Shown in pieces: positions 43,178-51,116 of a stretch of 64,000 nucleotides of DNA. The translations under genes and the position numbers were made by a program. Numbering within the stretch: the first letter of the stretch is position 1; each line of letters opens with the position of its first letter. The notes under the pieces are model-generated. The model ran no database searches. It had not been told where the DNA came from and saw only the letters and a program-made list of their open reading frames with translations. The stretch comes from Haloechinothrix_A salitolerans. Lineage in GTDB: Bacteria; Actinomycetota; Actinomycetes; Mycobacteriales; Pseudonocardiaceae. The stretch lies in NCBI RefSeq assembly GCF_039544105.1, contig NZ_BAABLA010000025.1, one strand, 5' to 3'.

Positions 43178-43353
43178 GGTTAAGGGCTCCTACTCAGCTC
43201 TTGATGATCGGGGTTTGCGGTTGGGCCAGCCGCCGCCGACAGATGGGGCCGCCCGAGCGTGCGAGGGTGGCTGCGGCTGTCGGCTCACCGCCCGACGCCA
43301 GCGTGACGTGCGATGACGGCGCCAAAGAAGTTCGTGGCGGCTGGACCAGAGCA

Positions 43354-44880
43354 TCAAATGTCACTGTCGACGTCGATCCAGTCGAGGGTGCGCTCGACGG
43401 CCTTCTTCCAGCGAGCGTGGCCACGCTCGCGCTGCTCCTCGCTCCAGGTGGGCTGCCAGCGGACGTCCTCGTTCCAGTTCTGGACGAGCTCCTCGGGCGT
43501 GTCCCAGAACCCGACCGCCAGGCCCGCCGCGTACGCCGCGCCGAGCGCGGTCGTCTCCGCGACCACCGGCCGCGACACCGGCACGCCCAAGATGTCCGCC
43601 TGCAATTGCATGCACAGGCTGTTGGCGGTGACACCGCCGTCCACCCGCAGGACGTCGAGGGTGACGCCGGAGTCGGCCTGCATCGCGTCCACGACGTCGC
43701 GGGTCTGGTAGCAAATGGCTTCCAGCGTCGCCCGCGCGACGTGCGCGTTGGTGCTGTAGCGGGACAACCCGACGATGGCCCCGCGCGCGTCGGACCGCCA
43801 ATGTGGCGCGAACAGCCCGGAGAACGCGGGCACGAAGTACACACCACCGTTGTCGGTGACCTGGCTGGCCAGCGACTCGCTCTGCGCGGCGCCGGAGATG
43901 ATGCCGAGCTGGTCGCGCAGCCACTGCACGGCCGAGCCGGTGACCGCGATGGAGCCCTCCAGCGCGTACGTCGGCTTCGCGTCACCGAACTGGTAGCAGA
44001 CCGTGGTGAGCAGGCCGTGTCGCGACCGCACGATCTCGTGACCGGTGTTGAGCAGCAGGAAGTTGCCGGTGCCGTAGGTGTTCTTGGCCTCACCCGGCCG
44101 GAAACACACCTGACCCACAGTGGCCGCCTGCTGGTCACCGAGGTCGCCCGCCAGCGGGATCTCGCCGCCGAACGGCCCGTCGGCGCGGGTGGTGCCGAAG
44201 AAGTCCGGATTGGACGACGGAAGGATGCGCGGCAGCATCGCGCGCGGCACACCGAAGATCGCCAGCAGTTCGTCGTCCCAGTCGCAGGTCTCCAGGTCCA
44301 TCAGCATGGTGCGGCTGGCGTTGGTGACGTCGGTGACGTGCTGCCCGCCGTCGACACCGCCGGTGAGGTTCCACAACAGCCAGGAGTCGGTGGTGCCGAA
44401 CAACGCCTCGCCCTTCTCGGCGTCCTCGGCCACGCCGGGCACGTTGTCGAAGATCCAGCGCAGCTTGCCGCCGGAGAAGTAGGTCGCGGGTGGCAGACCG
44501 GCCTTGTGGCGGATGGTGTCGCCGTGGCCGTCGCGTTCCAGGTCGGCGGCGATGCGGTCGGTGCGGGTGTCTTGCCACACGATCGCGTTGCAGTACGGCC
44601 GCCCGGTGCGCCGGTTCCACACGACTGTCGTCTCGCGCTGGTTGGTGACGCCGACCGCGGCGAGGTCGCTGGCGTCGAGGCTGGCCTTGGTGAGGGTGCT
44701 CTGGATGACCGCGCGGGTGCGCTCCCAGATCTCGGTGGGGTTGTGCTCTACCCACCCCGCCCTCGGCAGGATCTGCTCGTGTTCGAGCTGGTGGCGGGCG
44801 ATCTCGTTGCCGCCGTGGTCGAACACCATGAACCGGGTGCTCGTGGTGCCCTGGTCGATCGCGCCGATGTAGTCGCTCAT
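43354..44880 (-). CDS. glpK: Glycerol kinase (copy 1)
   Basis: A 508-residue FGGY kinase. Seen: the phosphate loop YIGAIDQGTTSTRFMVFDH, VGVTNQRETTVVWNRRTG, TDSWLLWNLTGG, GDLGDQQAATVGQ, and AYAAGLAVGFW. It phosphorylates glycerol. The start follows GAGAGGA. It lies 30 nt after glpF, so glpF-glpK form an operon. A second, similar glycerol kinase lies beyond the IclR gene. Confidence 0.95.
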   Translation of the reverse strand: MSDYIGAIDQGTTSTRFMVFDHGGNEIARHQLEHEQILPRAGWVEHNPTEIWERTRAVIQSTLTKASLDASDLAAVGVTNQRETTVVWNRRTGRPYCNAIVWQDTRTDRIAADLERDGHGDTIRHKAGLPPATYFSGGKLRWIFDNVPGVAEDAEKGEALFGTTDSWLLWNLTGGVDGGQHVTDVTNASRTMLMDLETCDWDDELLAIFGVPRAMLPRILPSSNPDFFGTTRADGPFGGEIPLAGDLGDQQAATVGQVCFRPGEAKNTYGTGNFLLLNTGHEIVRSRHGLLTTVCYQFGDAKPTYALEGSIAVTGSAVQWLRDQLGIISGAAQSESLASQVTDNGGVYFVPAFSGLFAPHWRSDARGAIVGLSRYSTNAHVARATLEAICYQTRDVVDAMQADSGVTLDVLRVDGGVTANSLCMQLQADILGVPVSRPVVAETTALGAAYAAGLAVGFWDTPEELVQNWNEDVRWQPTWSEEQRERGHARWKKAVERTLDWIDVDSDI

Positions 44881-44910
44881 CGTCGTCCTCTCAGTGAATG
44901 CGGGGTGGGT

Positions 44911-45714
44911 TCAGAACAGCAGTGTGGAAGCCAGTCCGGCAAGGCCACCGCCGACCAGCGGCCCGAGTACCGGGATCCAGGCGTAGCTCCAGTCGGAGTC
45001 CTTGCGCTTGGGTGTGCGCACCGTGCCCGGTCCAGCCGACGCGGCGACGGTGGCGGGATCGGCGACCGGCTCGGGGCCCTTGTAGCCGGTGGGAAGCACC
45101 GCGTGGGCGATGCGAGGGGCGAGGTCGCGCGCCGGGTTGATGGCGTAGCCGGTGGGGCCGCCGAGCGAGGCACCGATGCCGACTACGAGCAGCGCGACGG
45201 CGGCCGGACCGAGCCCATGTGGCGTGCCCGCGAACGACAGCACCACGATGACGAGCACGAACGTCCCGATCACCTCGGTGACGAAGTTCCAGCGGTAGGC
45301 GCGGATCGCGGGGCCGGTCGCGAACACCGCGAGCTTCTTGTCCTCGTCCTCATCGGCGTCGAAGTGGTTCTTGTAAGCCAGGTAGGCGGCACACGCCCCG
45401 AGAAACGCGCCGAGCATCTGCCCGCTGATGTACACCGCGGTCGACGCGACGCTGACGGCGACGCCGCTCGCGTACTCCTCCGCACCGCTCACCAGGATCC
45501 CGAACGTGACCGCCGGGTTGATGTGACCGCCCGACTTGTAGGCGACGAACACCCCGGCCATCACCGCGAGGCCCCAGCCGAAGTTGATCAGCAACCAGCC
45601 GCCGTCGACTCCCTTGGACTTCGTCAGCAACACGTTGGCGACCACGCCCGAGCCGAGCAGGATCAGCATGCCGGTACCGAGCACCTCGCTCAGGAAGACC
45701 GTGCCGAGACCCAT
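44911..45714 (-). CDS. glpF: Glycerol uptake facilitator (aquaglyceroporin, MIP family)
   Basis: A 267-residue membrane channel with six transmembrane and two half-helices. Both NPA boxes are visible: GGHINPAV at 66-68 and GYAINPARD at 193-195; the Asp after the second box (NPARD) is the aquaglyceroporin sign rather than a water channel. ATG at 45714 follows GGAGGAG. A short acidic loop (DADEDEDKK) lies near residue 120. It is first in the glpF-glpK unit and divergent from the IclR gene. Confidence 0.93.
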   Translation of the reverse strand: MGLGTVFLSEVLGTGMLILLGSGVVANVLLTKSKGVDGGWLLINFGWGLAVMAGVFVAYKSGGHINPAVTFGILVSGAEEYASGVAVSVASTAVYISGQMLGAFLGACAAYLAYKNHFDADEDEDKKLAVFATGPAIRAYRWNFVTEVIGTFVLVIVVLSFAGTPHGLGPAAVALLVVGIGASLGGPTGYAINPARDLAPRIAHAVLPTGYKGPEPVADPATVAASAGPGTVRTPKRKDSDWSYAWIPVLGPLVGGGLAGLASTLLF

Positions 45715-45789
45715 GTCTCCTCCATCCGTTGCAGTGTCTGCGATGCGCTCAGACGGTAAGGAGCCGATCCGCCGCGCACTATGGGCGTC

Positions 45790-45806
45790 GTTCGACAATG
45801 CTGAAC
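45790..45806. promoter_or_regulatory. Candidate IclR-type operator in the glpF promoter region
   Basis: GTTCGACAATGCTGAAC matches the second site (45917) at 13 of 15 core positions and has TTC/GAA ends. It lies 76 nt upstream of the glpF start, where it could control the glpFK promoter. Confidence 0.5.
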
Positions 45807-45838
45807 GCGATCGGTGGCTACTGATAGCTGGCGTGGTT

Positions 45839-45861
45839 AACCTCCACCGATCGTGGAGGTT
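45839..45861. repeat. 9-bp inverted repeat between glpF and the IclR gene
   Basis: AACCTCCAC and GTGGAGGTT are perfect arms around CGATC. It lies midway between the two candidate IclR operators, where a regulatory or mRNA-hairpin role is possible. Confidence 0.45.
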
Positions 45862-45916
45862 GCTATGACACAGCTCACCGGCCCGGCCCGGCCGTTCACA
45901 CCGTTGTCATCCGGCG

Positions 45917-45931
45917 TTCGACATTGTCGAA
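45917..45931. promoter_or_regulatory. Candidate IclR-type operator, perfect palindrome
   Basis: TTCGACATTGTCGAA is a 7-1-7 perfect palindrome. It overlaps the promoter of the IclR gene: TACGTT at 45947-45952 is a -10 candidate 7 nt before the ATG. This is a natural site for autoregulation. Confidence 0.6.
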
Positions 45932-45959
45932 TCACGAATTTCCGGATACGTTGCGACGC

Positions 45960-46724
45960 ATGCCGGGTCCTGTCCAAGCCATCGAACGCGCGGCCGCCAT
46001 CCTGCGGTTGCTCGCGCGCGGCTCGGGACGGCTCGGCGTCGGCGAGATCGCCGCGTCGCTCGACCTCGCCAAGGGCACGGCGCACGGCATCCTCCGCACG
46101 CTGCATGGCGTCGGCTTCGTCGAGCAGGAGGCCGCGACCGGCAAGTACCAGCTCGGCGCCGCGCTGCTACATCTCGGCACCAGCTATCTCGACGTCAACG
46201 AGCTGCGGTCCCGCGCGATCAACTGGGCCGACGCCCTGGCCGCGCGCAGCGGCGAGGCTGTCCGCATCGGTACGCCCCTCGAGGGCAACGTCTTGGTGGT
46301 GCACCACGTCTTCCGGCCGGACGACACGCTGCAGACCCTCGACGTCGGCGCGTTGCTGCCGCTGCACGCGACCGCCCTCGGCAAGGTGTTGCTCGCCTAC
46401 GACGCCGACCTCGCCGCGACGGCCCAACGCTCCGAGTTGGCCTCGCTCACCCGGCGCACCGTCGTCAACACGACGGCGCTCACCCGCGCACTCGCCCAGG
46501 TCAGGGAACAGGGCTGGGCAGCGGAAGCGGAGGAGTTCATGCCCGGTGAAGCGGGCATCGCCGCGCCCATCCGCTCCTACGGCGGCCTCGTCGTCGGCGC
46601 TATCGGCATCACCGGCGCGGTGGAGCGGCTCTGCGACGGACGCCTGCGGCCGAGGTCCGAACTGGTCACCCATGTCCGCAACGCCGCCCGCGCGGTGTCG
46701 CGTGATCTCGGCGCGGGCCGCTGA
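45960..46724 (+). CDS. IclR-family transcriptional regulator of glycerol use
   Basis: A 254-residue IclR protein. The winged HTH occupies residues ~5-65 (QAIERAAAILRLLARG, IAASLDLAKGTAHGILRTL); the C-terminal effector domain has LLPLHATALGKVLLAY and EEFMPGEAGIAAPI. It lies between glpF-glpK and a second glpK, so it probably controls them, with glycerol 3-phosphate or glycerol as effector (known for GylR in Streptomyces). The ATG lies 7 nt after TACGTT, leaderless style. Confidence 0.9.
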   Translation: MPGPVQAIERAAAILRLLARGSGRLGVGEIAASLDLAKGTAHGILRTLHGVGFVEQEAATGKYQLGAALLHLGTSYLDVNELRSRAINWADALAARSGEAVRIGTPLEGNVLVVHHVFRPDDTLQTLDVGALLPLHATALGKVLLAYDADLAATAQRSELASLTRRTVVNTTALTRALAQVREQGWAAEAEEFMPGEAGIAAPIRSYGGLVVGAIGITGAVERLCDGRLRPRSELVTHVRNAARAVSRDLGAGR

Positions 46725-46729
46725 CAGCG

Positions 46730-46746
46730 CTGGCGCGCCGCGCCAG
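46730..46746. repeat. 17-bp perfect palindrome before glpK copy 2
   Basis: CTGGCGCG and CGCGCCAG flank one base, just after the IclR stop and 28 nt before the second glpK. The one-base centre suggests a protein-binding site rather than an RNA hairpin. Confidence 0.4.
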
Positions 46747-46774
46747 GATGTCGCGTAATGGAGGGGGACGCGCG

Positions 46775-48289
46775 ATGACACAACGCTATGTGATGGCGAT
46801 TGACCAGGGCACCACCTCGACCCGGTGCATCCTGTTCGACCAGCGCGCCCGTTTGGTGTCGGTGGCGCAGCGAGAGCAGCAGCAGTACTTCCCGCAGCCG
46901 GGATGGGTGGAGCAGGACGCCGTCGAGATCTGGCGCAACGTCGACCGGATCGTGCCCCGCGCGCTGGCCGACGCCGGAATCTCCGCCGATCAGGTCATGG
47001 CGCTGGGCATCGCGAACCAGCGCGAGACCACCGTGGTGTGGGACCGCCGCACCGGGACGCCGGTCGGCCGCGCGATCGTGTGGCAGGACGTCCGCACCGA
47101 GGAACTCGTGCGGGAGTTCGAGGACAAACCTGGCGCGAACGCGGTGCGCGAGCGCTGCGGACTGCCGCTGGCGACGTACTTCGCCGCGCCCCGGCTGCGG
47201 TGGCTGCTGGACAACGTCGCGGGGCTGCGGGACCGCGCCGAACGCGGCGACGTGCTGTTCGGCACCATGGAGACCTGGCTGATCTGGAACCTCACCGGCG
47301 GCGCCGACGGCGGGCTCCATGTCACCGACGTCACCAACGCCAGCCGCACGCTGCTGATGAACCTCGCCACCCTGGCGTGGGACGACGAGCTGCTGTCCTT
47401 TTTCGACATTCCAAAACGGATGCTGCCGGAGATTCAACCGTCCACAGCGGACTTTGGCCAGACGAAGCGGGTGGTGCCCGGCCTGCGGATCGCGGCGGCG
47501 CTCGGCGACCAGCACGCGGCACTGTTCGGCCAGACATGCTTCGCACGCGGCGAGACCAAGTGCACCTACGGCACCGGCAGCTTCCTGCTGATGAACACCG
47601 GCCGCGAGCTGGTGCGCTCCACCCATGGCCTACTGACGACGATCGGATACCAGCTCGGCGGCGAACCGGCGGTGTACGCGCTGGAGGGACCGATCGCGGT
47701 CACCGGCTCGTTGGTGCAGTGGATCCGCGACAGCCTCGGGCTCATCAACAGCGCGCCGGAGATCGAGACCCTGGCGCGGACCGTCGACGACAACGGCGGC
47801 TGTTACATCGTGCCCGCGTTCTCCGGGCTGTTCGCGCCGCACTGGCATAGCGAGGCGCGCGGCATCATCGTCGGGCTCACGTCGTACATCACCAAGGGAC
47901 ACTTGGCGCGGGCGGTGCTGGAGGCGACCGGCTGGCAGACCCGCGAGGTGGTGGACGCGATGAACGCCGACTCCGGACTCACGGCGTCCACCCTGCGGGT
48001 CGACGGCGGTATGACGGCCGACCACCTGCTGATGCAGTTCATCGCGGACGTCCTCGACGTCCCGGTGATGCGGCCGATCGTGGCGGAGACGGTGTCGCTC
48101 GGCGCGGCCTACGCGGCGGGGTTGGGCGTCGGGTTCTGGCCCGACCTGGAGGGGCTGCGGCGCAACTGGCACCTCGCCGCGCGGTGGCTGCCGCACATGG
48201 ACGCCACCAGCAGGGCGGCGGAGTACGCGAACTGGCAGCGGGCGGTGGAGCTGACGTTCGGCTGGGCGCAGCCGCGACGTCCGGTGTAG
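46775..48289 (+). CDS. glpK: Glycerol kinase (copy 2)
   Basis: A 504-residue FGGY kinase with the same motifs as copy 1: MAIDQGTTSTRCILFDQRA, GIANQRETTVVWDRRTG, METWLIWNLTGGADGG and AAYAAGLGVGFWPD. The active-site pattern looks intact, so it should be a working glycerol (or similar polyol) kinase. It diverges from copy 1 in many places, so it is not a recent duplicate. The ATG follows GGAGGGGG and lies 50 nt after the IclR stop, possibly cotranscribed with it. Confidence 0.92.
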   Translation: MTQRYVMAIDQGTTSTRCILFDQRARLVSVAQREQQQYFPQPGWVEQDAVEIWRNVDRIVPRALADAGISADQVMALGIANQRETTVVWDRRTGTPVGRAIVWQDVRTEELVREFEDKPGANAVRERCGLPLATYFAAPRLRWLLDNVAGLRDRAERGDVLFGTMETWLIWNLTGGADGGLHVTDVTNASRTLLMNLATLAWDDELLSFFDIPKRMLPEIQPSTADFGQTKRVVPGLRIAAALGDQHAALFGQTCFARGETKCTYGTGSFLLMNTGRELVRSTHGLLTTIGYQLGGEPAVYALEGPIAVTGSLVQWIRDSLGLINSAPEIETLARTVDDNGGCYIVPAFSGLFAPHWHSEARGIIVGLTSYITKGHLARAVLEATGWQTREVVDAMNADSGLTASTLRVDGGMTADHLLMQFIADVLDVPVMRPIVAETVSLGAAYAAGLGVGFWPDLEGLRRNWHLAARWLPHMDATSRAAEYANWQRAVELTFGWAQPRRPV

Positions 48290-48304
48290 CGGCGCGGCTC
48301 ACGT

Positions 48305-48333
48305 CGTCCCGGACCCCACCGGGGCGCGGGACG
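48305..48333. terminator. Hairpin after glpK copy 2
   Basis: CGTCCCG at 48305 pairs with CGGGACG at 48327; an inner GGACCCC/GGGG stretch may extend it. It starts 16 nt after the stop. No T run, so moderate support. Confidence 0.4.
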
Positions 48334-48355
48334 TCGTTGGGGCACGATGGGGTGC

Positions 48356-49129
48356 GTGACGAACCAGGGAACGGTGCATTTTATCGGCGCGGGTCCCGGC
48401 GCTGCCGACCTGATCACGGTGCGCGGCAGGGACCTCCTCGCGGCCTGCCCAGTGTGCCTCTACCCCGGCAGCCTCACCCCCACTGACCTGCTCGCCCACT
48501 GTCCCGAGGGCGCGCGAACCGTCGACACGGCGAGCCTGACGCTGGACGAGATCATCGCGGAGCTGGTGGCGGCGTCCGAGCGAGGTCACGACGTCGCGCG
48601 GTTGTGCTCCGGTGACCCCGCCGTCTACAGCGCGGTGGCGGAACAGATGCGTCGTCTCGACGCGGCGGGTGTGCCGTACGAGGTGACGCCGGGGGTGCCC
48701 GCGTTCTCCGCCGCGGCCGCGACGCTGGGCCGCGAGCTGACGGTGCCGACGGTAGGACAGAGCCTGGTCATCACGCGGGCGCAGGCGCGCTCGACCAGCA
48801 TGCCGGAGGGCGAGACGCTGGCAGGCTTCGCCGCGACCGGTGCCACGCTGGCGCTACACCTGGCGATCGGGCGGATCGAGCAGGTCGTCGACGAACTGCT
48901 GCCGCACTACGGCGCGGACTGCCCGGTTGCCGTGGTCGCCAACGCCAGCCAGCCGACCGAGCGGGTCGTTCGCGGCACGCTCGGCGAGATCGTGGGGCTG
49001 GTGCGCGAGGCCGACATCACCCGCGCGGCGACGATCTTCGTCGGCAGGGTGCTCGCGGCGGAGTCGTTCCCGGACAGCTTCCTCTACTCGGCCGATCGGG
49101 AGCGCAGCACGCAGCCCCGCTCGCTGTGA
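48356..49129 (+). CDS. cobM: Precorrin-4 C11-methyltransferase
   Basis: A 257-residue tetrapyrrole methylase. Seen: TVHFIGAGPGAADLITVRGR, the CobM-type CPVCLYPGSL, VARLCSGDPAVYSAVAEQMR, YEVTPGVPAFSAAAATLGRE, and the C-terminal ADITRAATIFVGRVL. It methylates C11 of precorrin-4. GTG at 48356 is chosen because CACGAT lies 7 nt upstream, matching the leaderless pattern; an ATG at 48347 is also in frame. Confidence 0.93.
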   Translation: MTNQGTVHFIGAGPGAADLITVRGRDLLAACPVCLYPGSLTPTDLLAHCPEGARTVDTASLTLDEIIAELVAASERGHDVARLCSGDPAVYSAVAEQMRRLDAAGVPYEVTPGVPAFSAAAATLGRELTVPTVGQSLVITRAQARSTSMPEGETLAGFAATGATLALHLAIGRIEQVVDELLPHYGADCPVAVVANASQPTERVVRGTLGEIVGLVREADITRAATIFVGRVLAAESFPDSFLYSADRERSTQPRSL

Positions 49130-49169
49130 GGCGGGGCCCGCTGCCGTCGCTGGTGGTGCCTCTCGTGCA

Positions 49170-49258
49170 GAGTTGATCTTCTTTGCTCCGTGAGTGACCA
49201 AGTTTTGTCCGGTTTGACCAGTTCAGTTGGTCTCCCAGGGAGCAATGTTGATCAACTC
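49170..49258. repeat. 89-bp imperfect palindromic element between cobM and cbiD
   Basis: GAGTTGATCTTCTTTGCTCC at 49170 matches the reverse complement of 49239-49258 at 17 of 20 positions. Inner parts also pair (TGACCAA with TTGGTC). It includes GACCAACTGAAC and CCGGACA on the minus strand, a motif also seen near 9029. It lies between convergent genes and could act as a terminator, but its form is that of a small non-coding mobile or repetitive element. Confidence 0.6.
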
Positions 49259-49271
49259 GCGGAACGCGCCA

Positions 49272-50354
49272 CTATGAGCTAGTGCCCGGCGCGCGGCCGA
49301 CGATGCGGCCCGCCCGGTCGATGACCACGATGTCGACCTCGACCGGCGCGTCGCCAAGGACGTCCGCCGCCGCCTGCCGCGCCCGTTCCGCGACCAGCTC
49401 GCCAAGCGCGAGCCCGGCGGCTTCGGCCAGCTCCAACGCGTGCAGGGCGGAGTTCGCCTCGGCGATCTCCCCGGCGAGCCGCTCGTGTCCCGCGTCGCGG
49501 GCCAGCTCAGCGAGCAGCCCGAGATCCACCTGCGAGCGCTTCGAGTGCAGATCGAGGTAGCCCGCCGCGAGCTTGGACATCTTGCCGAACCCGCCCGCGA
49601 TGGACAGCCTCGGCACCGGATGCCGCCGCACATACTTCAGCACCGCCCCAGCGAAGTCGCCCATGTCGAGCAGTGCACTCTCGCCCAGCCCGTACAGCTC
49701 GGCCACGACCTGCTCCGACGTGCTGCCCACCGCGCCCGCGACGTGCCGGTCCCCCATCGCGCGGGCGACGTCGACGCCTCGGCGGATGCTGTCGATCCAC
49801 GCCGAGCAGGAGTACGGCACGACCACCCCGGTCGTGCCGAGCACCGACAACCCGCCGAGGATGCCCAGCCGCGGGTTCCACGTGTGCCGGGCCAGCTCCT
49901 CGCCCTCGGGGATCGAGATCTCCACCGCCACGTCGGCGGGGACGTCGTGTGCCGCGGCGACCCGCTCGACCGCCTCCCGCATCAGCCTGCGCGGCACCGG
50001 GTTGATCGCGGGCTCCCCGACGTCGAGCGGCAGCCCGGGCCGGGTGACGGTGCCCACACCCTTCCCGGCGGCGAATGTCACACCGCTGCCGGGCTCACCC
50101 CGACGCACCGTGGCGACGATGAGCGCGCCATGCGTGACATCAGGGTCGTCACCGGCGTCCTTGATCACTCCCGCACTGGCGACGTCGCCGTCTAGCCGTT
50201 CCGTGGCCAGCGCGAACGTCGGCCGCTTGTTCTTGGGAAGCAGCACCTCAACCGGATCGGGGAACGCGCCGGTGAGCAGCGCGGTGTAGGCCGCCGTGGT
50301 GGCGGCCGTCGCACACGCACCCGTGGTCCAGCCGTAGCGAAGCTGCTCTCCCAT
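49272..50354 (-). CDS. cbiD: CbiD-type cobalt-precorrin-5B (C1)-methyltransferase
   Basis: A 360-residue protein. The N-terminal LRYGWTTGACATAATTAAY is the CbiD hallmark; other family segments are VEISIPEGEELARHTWNPRLG, GILGGLSVLGTTGVVVPYS, and IAGGFGKMSKLAAGYLDLHS. CbiD methylates C1 in the anaerobic pathway, while aerobic organisms normally use CobF for this; here it occurs with CobG and CobN. ATG at 50354 begins the usual family start. It is divergent from cobK with almost no gap. Confidence 0.93.
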   Translation of the reverse strand: MGEQLRYGWTTGACATAATTAAYTALLTGAFPDPVEVLLPKNKRPTFALATERLDGDVASAGVIKDAGDDPDVTHGALIVATVRRGEPGSGVTFAAGKGVGTVTRPGLPLDVGEPAINPVPRRLMREAVERVAAAHDVPADVAVEISIPEGEELARHTWNPRLGILGGLSVLGTTGVVVPYSCSAWIDSIRRGVDVARAMGDRHVAGAVGSTSEQVVAELYGLGESALLDMGDFAGAVLKYVRRHPVPRLSIAGGFGKMSKLAAGYLDLHSKRSQVDLGLLAELARDAGHERLAGEIAEANSALHALELAEAAGLALGELVAERARQAAADVLGDAPVEVDIVVIDRAGRIVGRAPGTSS

Positions 50355-50359
50355 AGTGT
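50354..50359 (+). promoter_or_regulatory. -10 hexamer candidate for cobK, overlapping the cbiD start
   Basis: TAGTGT ends 7 nt before a GTG at 50367. If used, the cobK transcript is leaderless and starts with this GTG; the hexamer overlaps the first base of the cbiD start codon on the other strand. Confidence 0.4.
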
Positions 50360-50366
50360 GTTCAGT

Positions 50367-51116
50367 GTGCGTTATCCGGTTCTGATCCTCGGCGGCACGT
50401 CCGAGGCCCGCGCGCTGGCGGCCGCGCTGCATTCGCGCGGCGTCGCCGTGGTGTCGTCGCTGGCAGGCAGAGTGGAACGCCCTCGGCTGCCAGAAGGCGA
50501 GGTCAGGCTCGGTGGCTTCGGCGGTCCGGACGGCCTCGCGGCATGGCTGACCGAGCACGACGTCCGCGCGGTGGTGGACGCCACGCACCCCTTCGCGGCG
50601 CGGATCAGCGACTCGGCGGTGGCCGCGACCGCGCGCGCCGGAGTGCCGCTGCTCCGGCTGGAGCGTCCCGGCTGGACGCGGCCGGACGGCGCGGATTGGC
50701 GCTGGGTCGACGATCTCGACGAGGCGGCCGCTCTGCTGCCCAGCCTGGGCACGCGAGCGTTCCTGACCAGCGGCAGGCAGGGACTCGCGGCATTCGCCGA
50801 CGTCGACACCGTGTGGTTCTTGATCCGCTGCGTCGACCCGCCGGAGACGCGCCTGCCGAGACATCACGAGCTGCTGCTGGACCGAGGCCCGTACACAGTG
50901 GACCGCGAACTGAACCTGCTGCGCACGCACCGCATCGACGTCCTTGTCACCAAGGACAGCGGCGGCAGCATGACGGCCGCGAAGCTGGACGCGGCGACGC
51001 GACACGGCATTCCGTCGGTCATCGTGCGCAGACCACCCCGGCCCGACGCACTCACGGTGTCCGACGTCGACGACGCCCTGCACTGGGCTTTGGAGAGGTA
51101 TGAGTCTCGACCCTGA
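50367..51116 (+). CDS. cobK: Precorrin-6A reductase
   Basis: A ~249-residue NADPH-dependent reductase. Seen: YPVLILGGTSEARALAAALH, AVVDATHPFAARISDSAVAA, LVTKDSGGSMTAAKLDAA and PSVIVRRPPRP. It reduces precorrin-6A to dihydro-precorrin-6 (precorrin-6B). GTG at 50367 fits a leaderless start; a GTG at 50358 is in frame. It overlaps bluB by 17 nt. Confidence 0.93.
   Translation: MRYPVLILGGTSEARALAAALHSRGVAVVSSLAGRVERPRLPEGEVRLGGFGGPDGLAAWLTEHDVRAVVDATHPFAARISDSAVAATARAGVPLLRLERPGWTRPDGADWRWVDDLDEAAALLPSLGTRAFLTSGRQGLAAFADVDTVWFLIRCVDPPETRLPRHHELLLDRGPYTVDRELNLLRTHRIDVLVTKDSGGSMTAAKLDAATRHGIPSVIVRRPPRPDALTVSDVDDALHWALERYESRP

Noticed and set aside
43178..43353. Possible gene or regulatory RNA in the glpK-glpD gap
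   Set aside because: No ribosome binding site plus ORF, no conserved RNA motif and no clear hairpin were found.
43201..45759. An 852-codon open frame on the plus strand
   Set aside because: Antisense to glpK and glpF, both of which have full family motifs; the translation has no recognisable motif.
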